A stretch of DNA of 64,000 bases, taken from positions 1 through 64,000 of the forward strand of contig NZ_JOFH01000016.1 of the NCBI RefSeq assembly GCF_000721235.1, written 5' to 3'. Below are positions 8,250 through 16,065 of this stretch, piece by piece. Both the position numbers and the translations under genes were made by a program. Position 1 is the stretch's first letter, and the number at the start of each line of letters is the position of its first letter. This DNA comes from Streptomyces olivaceus. GTDB lineage: Bacteria; Actinomycetota; Actinomycetes; Streptomycetales; Streptomycetaceae. A model generated the notes under the pieces. It saw only the letters and a list, made by a program, of their open reading frames with translations. It had not been told where the DNA came from and made no database searches.

Positions 8250-8630
8250 TCAGGCGGACAGGGGCCGGGGCTCGTCCCCGGTCGCCGAGTCCAGGTCGGG
8301 GTGGCAGTCGAAGAGGCGGCGCACGCCCAGCGCACCGAGGACACGGTTGACGTGGGAGCCGTCGGCGGCGCCCTGCGCGGGGAGTATCAGGCGCAGGCGG
8401 CCCTGGCAGGAGCGGATGAGCCGGCGGGAGGCGATGAGTACGCCGACCCCGCTCGAATCGCAGAAGAGGACCTCTGAGAGATCGAGGACGAGGCTGTGCC
8501 GCCCCTCGGCCACCTCGTCGTGCACGCGCTGCCGCAGCACCGGTGACGTCACCAGGTCCAGCTCGCCCGACACCTGGAGCACGGCCCACGGGCCCTGCTC
8601 ACCGCCGGTCACGTTGAACGTCACCACCAT
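8250..8630 (-). CDS. STAS-domain anti-sigma factor antagonist
   Basis: The 126-residue protein is a single STAS domain (SpoIIAA/RsbV type). The phosphorylation motif CDSSGVGVL lies at 57-65, with Ser59 or Ser60 as the expected target of an RsbW-like kinase. Unphosphorylated antagonist would bind the kinase and release a sigma factor. It lies between the EF-hand gene and the sigma-factor promoter region, transcribed away from the sigma gene. A candidate partner kinase is the ATPase at 6361-6858. Confidence 0.92.
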   Translation of the reverse strand: MVVTFNVTGGEQGPWAVLQVSGELDLVTSPVLRQRVHDEVAEGRHSLVLDLSEVLFCDSSGVGVLIASRRLIRSCQGRLRLILPAQGAADGSHVNRVLGALGVRRLFDCHPDLDSATGDEPRPLSA

Positions 8631-8975
8631 GCCCTTCCCTCGTCGGTACGTCTGGGTAGTTCTCCTGGTTTCACCCGAAAACGGAAGCCCTGCTTACGTT
8701 TCTTGGCGGCGCGCCTGCCCACCGGCCGTTCCCGCAAACACCCGCCCGGAAACGGTGCCCGATCAAAAGAGGCTTGATTCAGACGGTTTCGATCCTGTTC
8801 GATCGAATTTGCTCGCACGATAGAGGGTAGTGGAGGCGCATATCACCTCCGCACAGCCGGGGGCGCACTTTGGAACAAAGGGGCGTGCGTCGTACGGCGT
8901 GCGGACTACATTCGAGGAGTGGACTGCCACAGGCTGGTGCACCCGGGGCGGACGGAGCAGGGGGTGGAGGGTCGG
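8631..8975. other. Divergent control region of STAS and sigma-factor genes
   Basis: About 345 bp, AT-richer between 8760 and 8830, with clustered TTCGAT/GATCGA motifs and GGGTAG at 8826. It most likely carries the promoters of the STAS gene (minus) and sigma gene (plus). No -35/-10 pair with proper spacing could be fixed by eye. A GTG at 8919 would lengthen the sigma protein by 19 residues but has a poor ribosome binding site. Confidence 0.4.
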
Positions 8976-9572
8976 ATGGCGAAGAGGAACATACCGCTGC
9001 GCTGGGACCGCAAGATGCAGCAGCGGCTCGCCCGCGGCGAGGCCGCCGCCCTGGGCGAGCTGTACGACCGGTACGCCTCGCTCGTGCACGGACTGGCGCA
9101 CCGCGTGCTGGCCGACGAGCGGGCCGCCGACCGCCTCACGCGCGACGTCTTCGCGCACGTCTGGGAGCATCCCGACGCCTACGACCCGCGCCAGGGCCCG
9201 CTGCGCACCTGGATCGCCACGCTCACCCACCGGTTCGCCGTCCAGCGGCTGCGCGCCACCGGGACGGCCGCCCTCGCCCGCGGCGGGCCCGGCACCGCCG
9301 AGGAACTCGAGACCAGAGTGCGCCAGGCCGCGGTCGCCGCCCGCGCCGACTACATCGTCCAGTCCATGCCGGCCCCGCTGCGCGCCGCACTGGAACTGGC
9401 CTACTTCCAGCGCCGCGACTACCGCCAGACCGCAGCCGACCTGGGCGTCACGGAGGACGAGGCCCGCCGCCGCCTCCGCCTGGGCCTCCAGCTCCTGTCC
9501 ACCGCCCGCGACGCCGCCACCGCCGCCCCGGAGTCCCCCGGCGCACCACCCGGGTACGGGGGTGCGGCGTGA
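8976..9572 (+). CDS. Sigma-70 family (ECF-like) RNA polymerase sigma factor
   Basis: 198 residues from ATG 8976, which has GGTGGAGG upstream. Region 2 is seen in ALGELYDRYASLVHGLAHRVLADERAADRLTRDVFAHVWEHPDAYD in two halves (core binding and -10 recognition). Region 4 has the helix-turn-helix DYRQTAADLGVTEDEARRRLRLGLQLL near 145-175. The gene overlaps the next by four bases (GTGA), and that next gene encodes a zinc-finger anti-sigma protein, the usual sigma/anti-sigma pairing. Target promoters are unknown; autoregulation is likely for this class. Confidence 0.88.
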   Translation: MAKRNIPLRWDRKMQQRLARGEAAALGELYDRYASLVHGLAHRVLADERAADRLTRDVFAHVWEHPDAYDPRQGPLRTWIATLTHRFAVQRLRATGTAALARGGPGTAEELETRVRQAAVAARADYIVQSMPAPLRAALELAYFQRRDYRQTAADLGVTEDEARRRLRLGLQLLSTARDAATAAPESPGAPPGYGGAA

Positions 9573-10858
9573 CGGCGTACGACGAGGACGAGACCGGCGG
9601 GAACGGCGGGAACGGCGAGGACGACGCCACCGGCGGTCCGGCCGACGGGCCCGGCGACGCCCGGCCGGGGTCCTTCGGCGGGCCGCGCATACCGCTGCCC
9701 CGGGTCTCCGTCGAGGACAGTGGACGGCCACTGCCCGAGGTCGCGCCGGCCGCGTTGGAGCATCACGTGCTGACATCACTGCTCGGGGCGTGGGCCCTGG
9801 CCGCCTGCTCGGCACAGGAGGCGGCGGCCGTAGAGGACCACCTCGGGGAGTGCGACGCCTGCGCCGACGAGGCGCTGCGCCTGCGCGAGGCCGTCACGCT
9901 GCTCCAGCGACCGGAGAGCCTCGACCTGGACCCCGGCCTGCGCACCCGCGTCCTGGACGGCTGCCTGGAGCGGCGCCCGCCCCGCATCCCGGTGCCCGAG
10001 TGGGCCGCTCCGTACGACGCGGAGACCGCCCGCCTGGACGCCCTGCTCCAGGACATCGGGGACTCCGACTGGCACGCGCCGGTCCGGCTGCGCTGGTTCG
10101 GCGAGGACGGTCCCGCGAGCCGCCGGACCACCGTCGCCGGGGTCATCGCGCACCTGCTGGCGGTGGACGGCGCGGTCGCGGTCGCGCTGGGCCTCACCGA
10201 CCCGCTGGGCGACATCACCGCGTCCAGCCGTGCCCCGGCCGTCCGCACCGAGGCGTACTGGCGGGGCTCGCACGCTCCGCCCACCCGGCTGGTGCGGGCG
10301 CCCTGGCGGGAGCAGAGCCACGACATCGTCCGCACGGTGTCGTTCACCGGCGACGCGGGCGGGATGCCGGTGTCGTACGGCGACTTCGAGCTGCCGCTGC
10401 GGGACGCGATGCTGGACCGGGCCTTCGAGTGCTGGGTGCACGCGGAGGACATCGCCGACGCGGTGGACTACCCGTACGAGCCGCCCTCCGCCCGCCACCT
10501 CAACGGCATGATCGACCTCGCGGCCCGGATGCTGCCGGGCGTCCTGGCGGCCCGCCGCCGGGCCGGGCTCGCCGCACCCGGCGTACGCCCGCATCTGGTG
10601 CCCGCGGGGAAGCCCGGACGCAGCCTGCGGCTGGAGATCGAGGGCTCGGGCGGCGGCGAGTGGCTCATCCCGCTCGACTCCCCGGGCGCGGTGGGCTCCG
10701 CCGAGCACGAGGTGGCCCATGTCGCGCTGGACGGCGTGGAGTTCTGCCGCCTGGCCGCGGGCCACGTGCCTCCGGCGGAGGCGGCGGCCGGTCAGGTCGG
10801 GGACCGGGAGGCGATCCGGGACGTACTGTTCGCCGCGGCGGGCCTGAGCCGGATGTAG
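9569..10858 (+). CDS. Zinc-finger anti-sigma factor fused to MDMPI/DinB-like domain
   Basis: The 429-residue protein has a ZAS-type zinc motif H-x3-C-x2-C at His91, Cys95 and Cys98 (DHLGECDACADE), expected to bind the sigma factor encoded just upstream. No transmembrane segment follows. Residues about 140-429 look instead like the mycothiol-dependent maleylpyruvate isomerase/DinB fold (TVAGVIAHLLAVDGAVAVALG, then CWVHAEDIADAV). This suggests a cytosolic, possibly thiol-responsive anti-sigma factor. GTG start overlaps the sigma stop. Its last codons lie in the first unit of a 21-bp tandem repeat. Confidence 0.85.
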   Translation: MTAYDEDETGGNGGNGEDDATGGPADGPGDARPGSFGGPRIPLPRVSVEDSGRPLPEVAPAALEHHVLTSLLGAWALAACSAQEAAAVEDHLGECDACADEALRLREAVTLLQRPESLDLDPGLRTRVLDGCLERRPPRIPVPEWAAPYDAETARLDALLQDIGDSDWHAPVRLRWFGEDGPASRRTTVAGVIAHLLAVDGAVAVALGLTDPLGDITASSRAPAVRTEAYWRGSHAPPTRLVRAPWREQSHDIVRTVSFTGDAGGMPVSYGDFELPLRDAMLDRAFECWVHAEDIADAVDYPYEPPSARHLNGMIDLAARMLPGVLAARRRAGLAAPGVRPHLVPAGKPGRSLRLEIEGSGGGEWLIPLDSPGAVGSAEHEVAHVALDGVEFCRLAAGHVPPAEAAAGQVGDREAIRDVLFAAAGLSRM

Positions 10859-10920
10859 CCGGGCCTGAGCCGGATGTAGCCGGGCCTGAGCCGGATGTAG
10901 CTGGCCCGAGCCGGATGCGG
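10840..10920. repeat. 21-bp tandem repeat at the anti-sigma gene 3' end
   Basis: Three near-identical units of GGGCCTGAGCCGGATGTAGC start at 10840, 10861 and 10882, followed by a partial fourth to about 10920. The first unit encodes the C-terminal residues and the TAG stop of the anti-sigma gene. The later copies are noncoding duplicates. Confidence 0.9.
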
Positions 10921-10946
10921 GGGTGGGTTGCCGGTTCGTGGGCGGC

Positions 10947-10998
10947 TGCGGGGTGGTGGCCGGTTGCTCGCGCAGTTCCCCGCGCCCCTGAGCGGGCG
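10947..10998. repeat. Dispersed Streptomyces intergenic element, copy A
   Basis: The sequence GGTTGCTCGCGC...CCCCGCGCCCCT matches two other places in this window (18543-18610 and 32804-32880). This copy is the shortest and lacks the middle CCACGCGGCGGAGCCGC part. From memory, such GC-rich elements are widespread between Streptomyces genes; their function is not known to me. Confidence 0.6.
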
Positions 10999-11101
10999 TC
11001 GGCCCGCACGTCCCTCAAGCCTTCAAGGAGCACGGGCAAGCGGGCACCGCCCGCAGCCGCCCGCGGGGCCGCGCCCCGGGCCCCAGCGGCCCCCGGGCCC
11101 T

Positions 11102-11995
11102 CTAGGCGAAGACGACCGTCCGGCGGCCGTTCAGGAGGATGCGCCGCTCCGCGTGCCACTTCACGGCCCGGGCCAGCGCCTGGCACTCCACGTCCCGCCC
11201 GATCGCCACCAGCTGGTCCGGCGTGACGTCGTGACCGACCCGCTCGACCTCCTGCTCGATGATCGGCCCCTCGTCGAGGTCGGCCGTCACGTAGTGCGCG
11301 GTCGCGCCGATCAGCTTCACCCCCCGCGCGTGCGCCTGGTGGTACGGCTTCGCGCCCTTGAAGCTCGGCAGGAAGGAGTGGTGGATGTTGATGATCCGGC
11401 CGCTGAGCTGCTTGCACAGGTCGTCGGAGAGGACCTGCATGTAGCGGGCCAGCACGACGAGTTCGACGTTCTCCTCCCGCACGATCTCCAGGAGCCGCGC
11501 CTCGGCCTCCGCCTTGGTGTCCTTCGTCACGGGCACGTGGTGGAAGGGGATGCCGTAGGAGCCGACCAGCTCGGCGAAGTCGGTGTGGTTGGACACCACG
11601 GCCGCGATCTCCACCGGCAGCGCGCCGGTCCGCGCCCGGAACAGCAGGTCGTTCAGGCAGTGCCCGAACCTGCTCACCAGGAGCACGACGCGCGTCCTCG
11701 CGTCGGCCCGGTTGAGCTGCCAGTCCATGTGGAAGGCGTCACCGATCGCCGTGAAGCTGGCGCGCAGCTTGTCCACGGTCACCTGCTCGTCGGCCGAGAA
11801 GTGGACGCGCATGAAGAACAGACCCGTGTCGTGGTCGCCGAACTGCTGGCTGTCCTCGATGTTGCAGCCGGTCATGAACAGGTAGCTCGACACGGCGTGC
11901 ACGATGCCCTGCTTGTCGGGGCAGGACAGGGTGAGGACGTACTGGCCGGCCGGGGCGGCGGCCGCGGGGACGGCGGCGGAGGACTGCTCGTTCAT
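11102..11995 (-). CDS. purU: Formyltetrahydrofolate deformylase
   Basis: 297 residues. An N-terminal ACT domain (about 18-95: YVLTLSCPDKQGIVHAVSSYL) precedes a formyl-transferase-like catalytic domain with VVSNHTDF, VVLARYMQVLSDDLC, NIHHSFLPSFKGAKPYHQA (active-site His-Ser-Phe-Leu-Pro) and GATAHYVTADLDEGPIIEQE with the catalytic Asp. PurU hydrolyses 10-formyl-THF to formate and THF, balancing one-carbon pools. ATG 11995 is used; full family length. It is followed on the same strand by nothing close, and the SCO4402-like gene lies 78 bp upstream. Confidence 0.95.
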   Translation of the reverse strand: MNEQSSAAVPAAAAPAGQYVLTLSCPDKQGIVHAVSSYLFMTGCNIEDSQQFGDHDTGLFFMRVHFSADEQVTVDKLRASFTAIGDAFHMDWQLNRADARTRVVLLVSRFGHCLNDLLFRARTGALPVEIAAVVSNHTDFAELVGSYGIPFHHVPVTKDTKAEAEARLLEIVREENVELVVLARYMQVLSDDLCKQLSGRIINIHHSFLPSFKGAKPYHQAHARGVKLIGATAHYVTADLDEGPIIEQEVERVGHDVTPDQLVAIGRDVECQALARAVKWHAERRILLNGRRTVVFA

Positions 11996-12073
11996 GCGAC
12001 ACAGGGTCCCATATCCGGCCCCCTCGAACCGAGCGCCGTCCGGCAGCCGGACCACCGCCCGGCGGGCCCGGGA

Positions 12074-12520
12074 TCAGGCGGTCCGGATCATGATCTGCAG
12101 CACCTCCAGCGTGCGCGGCTCCGTCTCCGGGTCGTCGCCGTCGCTGGCGGCCAGCCGCACGTGCGCGTCGCGCGCGGCCCGTACCGCCTCCGGCCAGTCC
12201 GCGTGGGCGAGATAGGCGTTCACCGGCGCGTCGGGACCGACCTGGTGCATGATCCTCAGAACGCGCAGTACGGCGGTGTCGACCAGCGCCGCCTCCTGCG
12301 AGTCGCGGAAGACCGTGCCCACGTACTTCTCGGCGGACCAGTGGTCCAGCCAGGTGTCCTCCACCAGGCGGTAGACCGCGTCGGTGACGTCGCCGTAGCC
12401 GTCGACACCGGCCAGCCAGACGTCTCGCTGGAAGGCGGGGGCGGAGAGCATGTGCAGCGCGGAGCGCACCTGACTGCGCCAGCGCCACCACGGCATGTCG
12501 TTGAGTGGCATGCCGCCCAT
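12074..12520 (-). CDS. SCO4402-family conserved hypothetical protein
   Basis: A 148-residue protein from ATG 12520; a GTG at 12568 would add 16 residues. I recognise the family by its MPLNDMPWWRWRSQVRSALHML opening and EKYVGTVFRDSQEAALVDTAVLRVLRIMHQVGPDAP, conserved across Streptomyces as the SCO4402 type. It is probably soluble and helical. No catalytic motif is evident and the function is unknown. Upstream is the divergent binding-lipoprotein gene, and downstream on the same strand is purU. Confidence 0.8.
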   Translation of the reverse strand: MGGMPLNDMPWWRWRSQVRSALHMLSAPAFQRDVWLAGVDGYGDVTDAVYRLVEDTWLDHWSAEKYVGTVFRDSQEAALVDTAVLRVLRIMHQVGPDAPVNAYLAHADWPEAVRAARDAHVRLAASDGDDPETEPRTLEVLQIMIRTA

Positions 12521-12669
12521 GGTGGAGGAGCGACGGCCGCGACGGGAAGAGTTCTCCGAACCTTGCACGGTCGTCGATCTTACGTTCCCCGCGTCCGCGC
12601 CCCGCCGGCCCCCGCTGTTCACCTCGCTGTCACCGTGCGTTGACCACGGGTCACGCCGCGGTTGGCCGC

Positions 12670-14007
12670 ATGACGGAATCGTACGGAAACATGACCGGCA
12701 GCCGACCCCACCGCAGCGTTCCGCCCGGCGGCCTCCGACGCCGCCTCCGGGCCACCCGCACCGGCGTCCTGTCCGCGGGCGCGCTGGCGGCGTGTGCGTC
12801 GCTCGCCGCCAGCTGCGGGGTCGTCCCCGGTGCCGCGGGGGGCTCCGGGGACGACACGATCACGGTCATGACCTGGGCGCCGCAGGACACCGGCGCGACC
12901 AACAAACCCGGCATGCCCGCGCTCGCGCAGGCCTACGCCCGCTCGGTCAACGCCCAGGGCGGCCTCGGTGGCCGCAAGCTCGAGGTGCTGACCTGCAACG
13001 ACCGCAACGACGGCGTGACCGCGGCCAAGTGCGCGCGGCGCGCCGTCAAGGAGAAGGCGGTCGCCGTCGTCGGCTCCTACAGCCAGCACGCCGACTCCTT
13101 CTTCCCCGTCCTGGAGGGCGCCGGAATCCCGTACATCGGCGGCTACGGGATCACCAACACGGAGTTCACCAGCCCGCTGTCGTACCCGGTCAACGGGGGC
13201 CAGCCGGCGCTCCTCGCGGGTCTGGGCAGCGTGCTCGCCGACGCCTGCGGGCCGGTCACGCTCGTCCGGCCCGACACCATCGCCGGCGACCAGCTGCCCG
13301 TGCTGCTGGACTCGGGACTGACCTCGGGCGGGCACGAGCGGGCCCACGACCAGCGCGCCGACGAGGACGCCACCGAGTACTCCGGCCAGTCCGAGCAGGC
13401 CCTGGAGCGGTCGGCCACCGGCTCCGGGGACCCCGGGTGCGTGGTCCCGGCCCTCGGCGACCGCACCGGCACCTTCATGGACTCCTTCCGGCGGGCCCGC
13501 GAGGACCACCCCGGCGTGCGGACCGCGACCGTGCTGGGCAGCGCCGACCAGGCCTCGGTCAACGCGAGCGGCGGAGCGTCCGGCCCCTACGAGGGGGCGT
13601 ACGTCACCGGCTGGTACCCGTCGGCGGGCGACCCGGCCTGGGACGGGCTGAAGGAGCTGATCAAGGGGCAGGCGTTCGGCGACAACGACGTCGACGCGGC
13701 GGACGCCGGGGTGCAGACCACCTGGATCGCCTACACCGTCCTCAAGGCGGTCGTCGGGTCGCTGGGTGACGGCGAGGTGAGCGCCGGCTCCGTCCGGCGG
13801 GCCCTCGACGGCGGCCTGGAGGTCGGCACGGGCGGGCTCACCCCGCCCCTGCGGTGGTCCTTCGCGGCCGAGCTGGCCTCGGTCGGCTTCCCGCGCCTGG
13901 TCAACACCGAGGTCACCCTGCAGGTCGTACGGGAGGGCCGCCTGGTCTCGGCCCGCGAGGGGACGGTGGACGCCGCCCGCATCCTGCGGAACGCCGACGT
14001 GACCTGA
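12670..14007 (+). CDS. Extracellular solute-binding lipoprotein (Leu/Ile/Val type)
   Basis: 445 residues. The N-terminus has arginines, a hydrophobic run and a lipobox-like LAASC with Cys49, so it should be a membrane-anchored lipoprotein. The body follows the type-I periplasmic-binding fold of branched-chain amino acid receptors (RSVNAQGGLGGRKLEVLTCNDRND, VAVVGSYSQHADSF, YVTGWYPSAGD). No permease or ATPase genes lie beside it, so it is an orphan; it may deliver ligand to a distant ABC system or act as a sensor. ATG at 12691 is an alternative start. Confidence 0.8.
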   Translation: MTESYGNMTGSRPHRSVPPGGLRRRLRATRTGVLSAGALAACASLAASCGVVPGAAGGSGDDTITVMTWAPQDTGATNKPGMPALAQAYARSVNAQGGLGGRKLEVLTCNDRNDGVTAAKCARRAVKEKAVAVVGSYSQHADSFFPVLEGAGIPYIGGYGITNTEFTSPLSYPVNGGQPALLAGLGSVLADACGPVTLVRPDTIAGDQLPVLLDSGLTSGGHERAHDQRADEDATEYSGQSEQALERSATGSGDPGCVVPALGDRTGTFMDSFRRAREDHPGVRTATVLGSADQASVNASGGASGPYEGAYVTGWYPSAGDPAWDGLKELIKGQAFGDNDVDAADAGVQTTWIAYTVLKAVVGSLGDGEVSAGSVRRALDGGLEVGTGGLTPPLRWSFAAELASVGFPRLVNTEVTLQVVREGRLVSAREGTVDAARILRNADVT

Positions 14008-14076
14008 GCCGGCCGGGACGGGGAACCGGCCGCAGCGGGTGCCGGCCGGCACGGGCCCCGACCGGCGCCGTGCGGA

Positions 14077-15864
14077 TCAGAGCTGGGTCGGCTGGCGCTC
14101 GGTGAGGCCGTACTTCTTGGCGATCGCGTTCCAGAGCCCGGCCGCCTTGGTCTTCTCCTTGCTGGCCGTGCCGCTCTCCCGGTTGCCGGCCTGCGTCTCC
14201 TTGGTGGTGCGGGCCTGGCCCTTCTTGCAGCCCTTCTTGCCGGCCGCCTGGTCCGCCCAGGCGGCGTAGTGGTCGTCGGCCGACGCCGAGGCCTTCCACG
14301 CCTTGGTGAGGGCGGTGGTCAGTTCGGTGTGCTGGGGCAGCTTGTCCACGGACAGCTCGGACAGGCTCTCGACCAGGCCGTTGCGCTGCTTGGCGGCCTC
14401 GCGCAGGTCCTTGGCCGCCTCGGGCAGGTTCTCGCAGGACTTCACGTCGCCCACGGCGTTGATCACCGTGGTGCGGCCGGTGCCGCTCTCTGCGAGCAGC
14501 TTGTCCAGTTCAACGGCCTGCTCCCGTACCGGATCGGGGGGCGCCGAGGCCGAGGCGGACGCGGACTCGGAGGCGTCGGCCGTGGCCGACACCGTCTGGT
14601 TGGCGCCCTTGTCCCCGTCGTCCCCGCCGCCGGCCATCATCGCTCCGGCGCCGACGCCGACGACGGCGATACCCACGCCGACGGCCGCGAAGAGGGGCAT
14701 GCGCGAGCCGGTACGCCCGCCACGGCCGCCCCCGCCGTTCCCGCGCCGCTTGCCGCCGCCGGGGCCACCGGGGCCCTGGGGGGCGTATCCGGCCGGGCCG
14801 GGCGGCTGGTACTGCTGCGGCTGGTCGAACTGGGGCAGCTGCTGGGTGGCGGAGGCGGCGCCGTCGGCGCCCGGGGCGCTGCGGAAGAGGTTGTCGAACT
14901 CGGCGGGCGGCTGACGCCCCTCGTCCCCGCCGGGCGCGGCACCGTACGGGCCGCCGGCGGGGCCGCCGGGCACGGGCGCGATGTACTGCGTGGCCTCGGC
15001 GTCGGAGTGCGCCGCCGGAGCCGGCGGTGCGGAGGGCGCGGGCTGCGCCGGGTACGGGGACTGCCGGCCGAGGAACCGGGTCGACTCGGCGTGCGCCTGC
15101 GCGGGCTGCTCCGGAGGCAGGGCCCCGGGTCCGACGGGCGGTATGTACTGCGTCGCGCCCTCGTCGGCGGGTATGGGGACCGGCGGTATCAGCTGGGTGG
15201 CGCCCTCGTCGGCGGGCGGCAGCGACGCGGCCCCCTGACCGCCGTAGTGCTGGGCCTGCTGCTGGTAGTGCCCCTGGTTCTGCTGGTGCTGCTGGTACGG
15301 CTCGTGATGCTGTTGCTGCCCGTGCTGCTGGTACGGCTGTTGCTGCTGGTACGCCTGCTGCTGCTCGTGCTGGTGCTGCTCGTGCTGCTGGTGCTGTTGT
15401 TGCTCGTGCTGCTGGTACGACGGCTGCCCGCCGTACGTACCGGCCGGTGTCCCGTACGCCGGGGACTGCGTGCCCTCCGGGGGCAGCGGGCCCGGGCCGG
15501 ACCGCGACGGCAGGGCGCCGGGCGCCTCGGCCTGGCCCCCCGGCATGGGCGGCCAGGTCTGGGTCGCTGCCTCGACCGGCGGCGGGGAGGACGGCTGAGC
15601 GGTCCCGGAGGCCCCCCAGGACTGGGCGCCGGGCGGGGCGGGCCAGCCCTGGCCGGAGTCCGGGCTCTGCTGCTCCGGACCCCAGGGCCGGTCCCACGCC
15701 TGGCCGCCGGGCGGCGCCGAGGTGGGCACCGGACCACCGGCCTGCGGGGCGACGGGCTGCCCGGCCAGACCGGGCAGCAGGGGCTCGCCACCGTCCGAGG
15801 GCAGCACGATGCCTTCGCGCGCTTGTCGCGGCGAGGGCTCCTCGCCCTGTCCACTCTGCGTCAC
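14077..15864 (-). CDS. Single-pass membrane protein with long Q/H/P-rich cytoplasmic region
   Basis: 595 residues from a GTG preceded by AGGAG. Residues 1 to about 385 are Pro/Gly/Gln-rich, with a Gln/His tract around 150-210 and repeated EGATQ(L/Y)IPPV motifs near 220-245 plus TRF and ATQYIAPV further on. One transmembrane helix lies at about 389-412 (PLFAAVGVGIAVVGVGAGAMM). The last 150 residues are an extracytoplasmic helical domain containing two cysteines. The ATQ-I/V-P-P repeats resemble Ser/Thr-kinase or FHA target sites of Streptomyces membrane proteins, but this is inference. Function unknown. Confidence 0.75.
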   Translation of the reverse strand: MTQSGQGEEPSPRQAREGIVLPSDGGEPLLPGLAGQPVAPQAGGPVPTSAPPGGQAWDRPWGPEQQSPDSGQGWPAPPGAQSWGASGTAQPSSPPPVEAATQTWPPMPGGQAEAPGALPSRSGPGPLPPEGTQSPAYGTPAGTYGGQPSYQQHEQQQHQQHEQHQHEQQQAYQQQQPYQQHGQQQHHEPYQQHQQNQGHYQQQAQHYGGQGAASLPPADEGATQLIPPVPIPADEGATQYIPPVGPGALPPEQPAQAHAESTRFLGRQSPYPAQPAPSAPPAPAAHSDAEATQYIAPVPGGPAGGPYGAAPGGDEGRQPPAEFDNLFRSAPGADGAASATQQLPQFDQPQQYQPPGPAGYAPQGPGGPGGGKRRGNGGGGRGGRTGSRMPLFAAVGVGIAVVGVGAGAMMAGGGDDGDKGANQTVSATADASESASASASAPPDPVREQAVELDKLLAESGTGRTTVINAVGDVKSCENLPEAAKDLREAAKQRNGLVESLSELSVDKLPQHTELTTALTKAWKASASADDHYAAWADQAAGKKGCKKGQARTTKETQAGNRESGTASKEKTKAAGLWNAIAKKYGLTERQPTQL

Positions 15865-16065
15865 CGGGACTCCTGTGAATGGGGGACCTTCGGTATCGTC
15901 GGCTCACGCTACCGGGTCCCCCGAGCCCACTGCCACGCCGCAGGGGGCCTCGACTCCTTCCCTGTGACAGCAGTAACAAAACCGGGCCGCGGCACGCTGT
16001 TCATGTACCTTCGCGCTCACCCCACCGCGGTTTCACGCGTGTTCACGCATCCGCGGCCCGATCGT

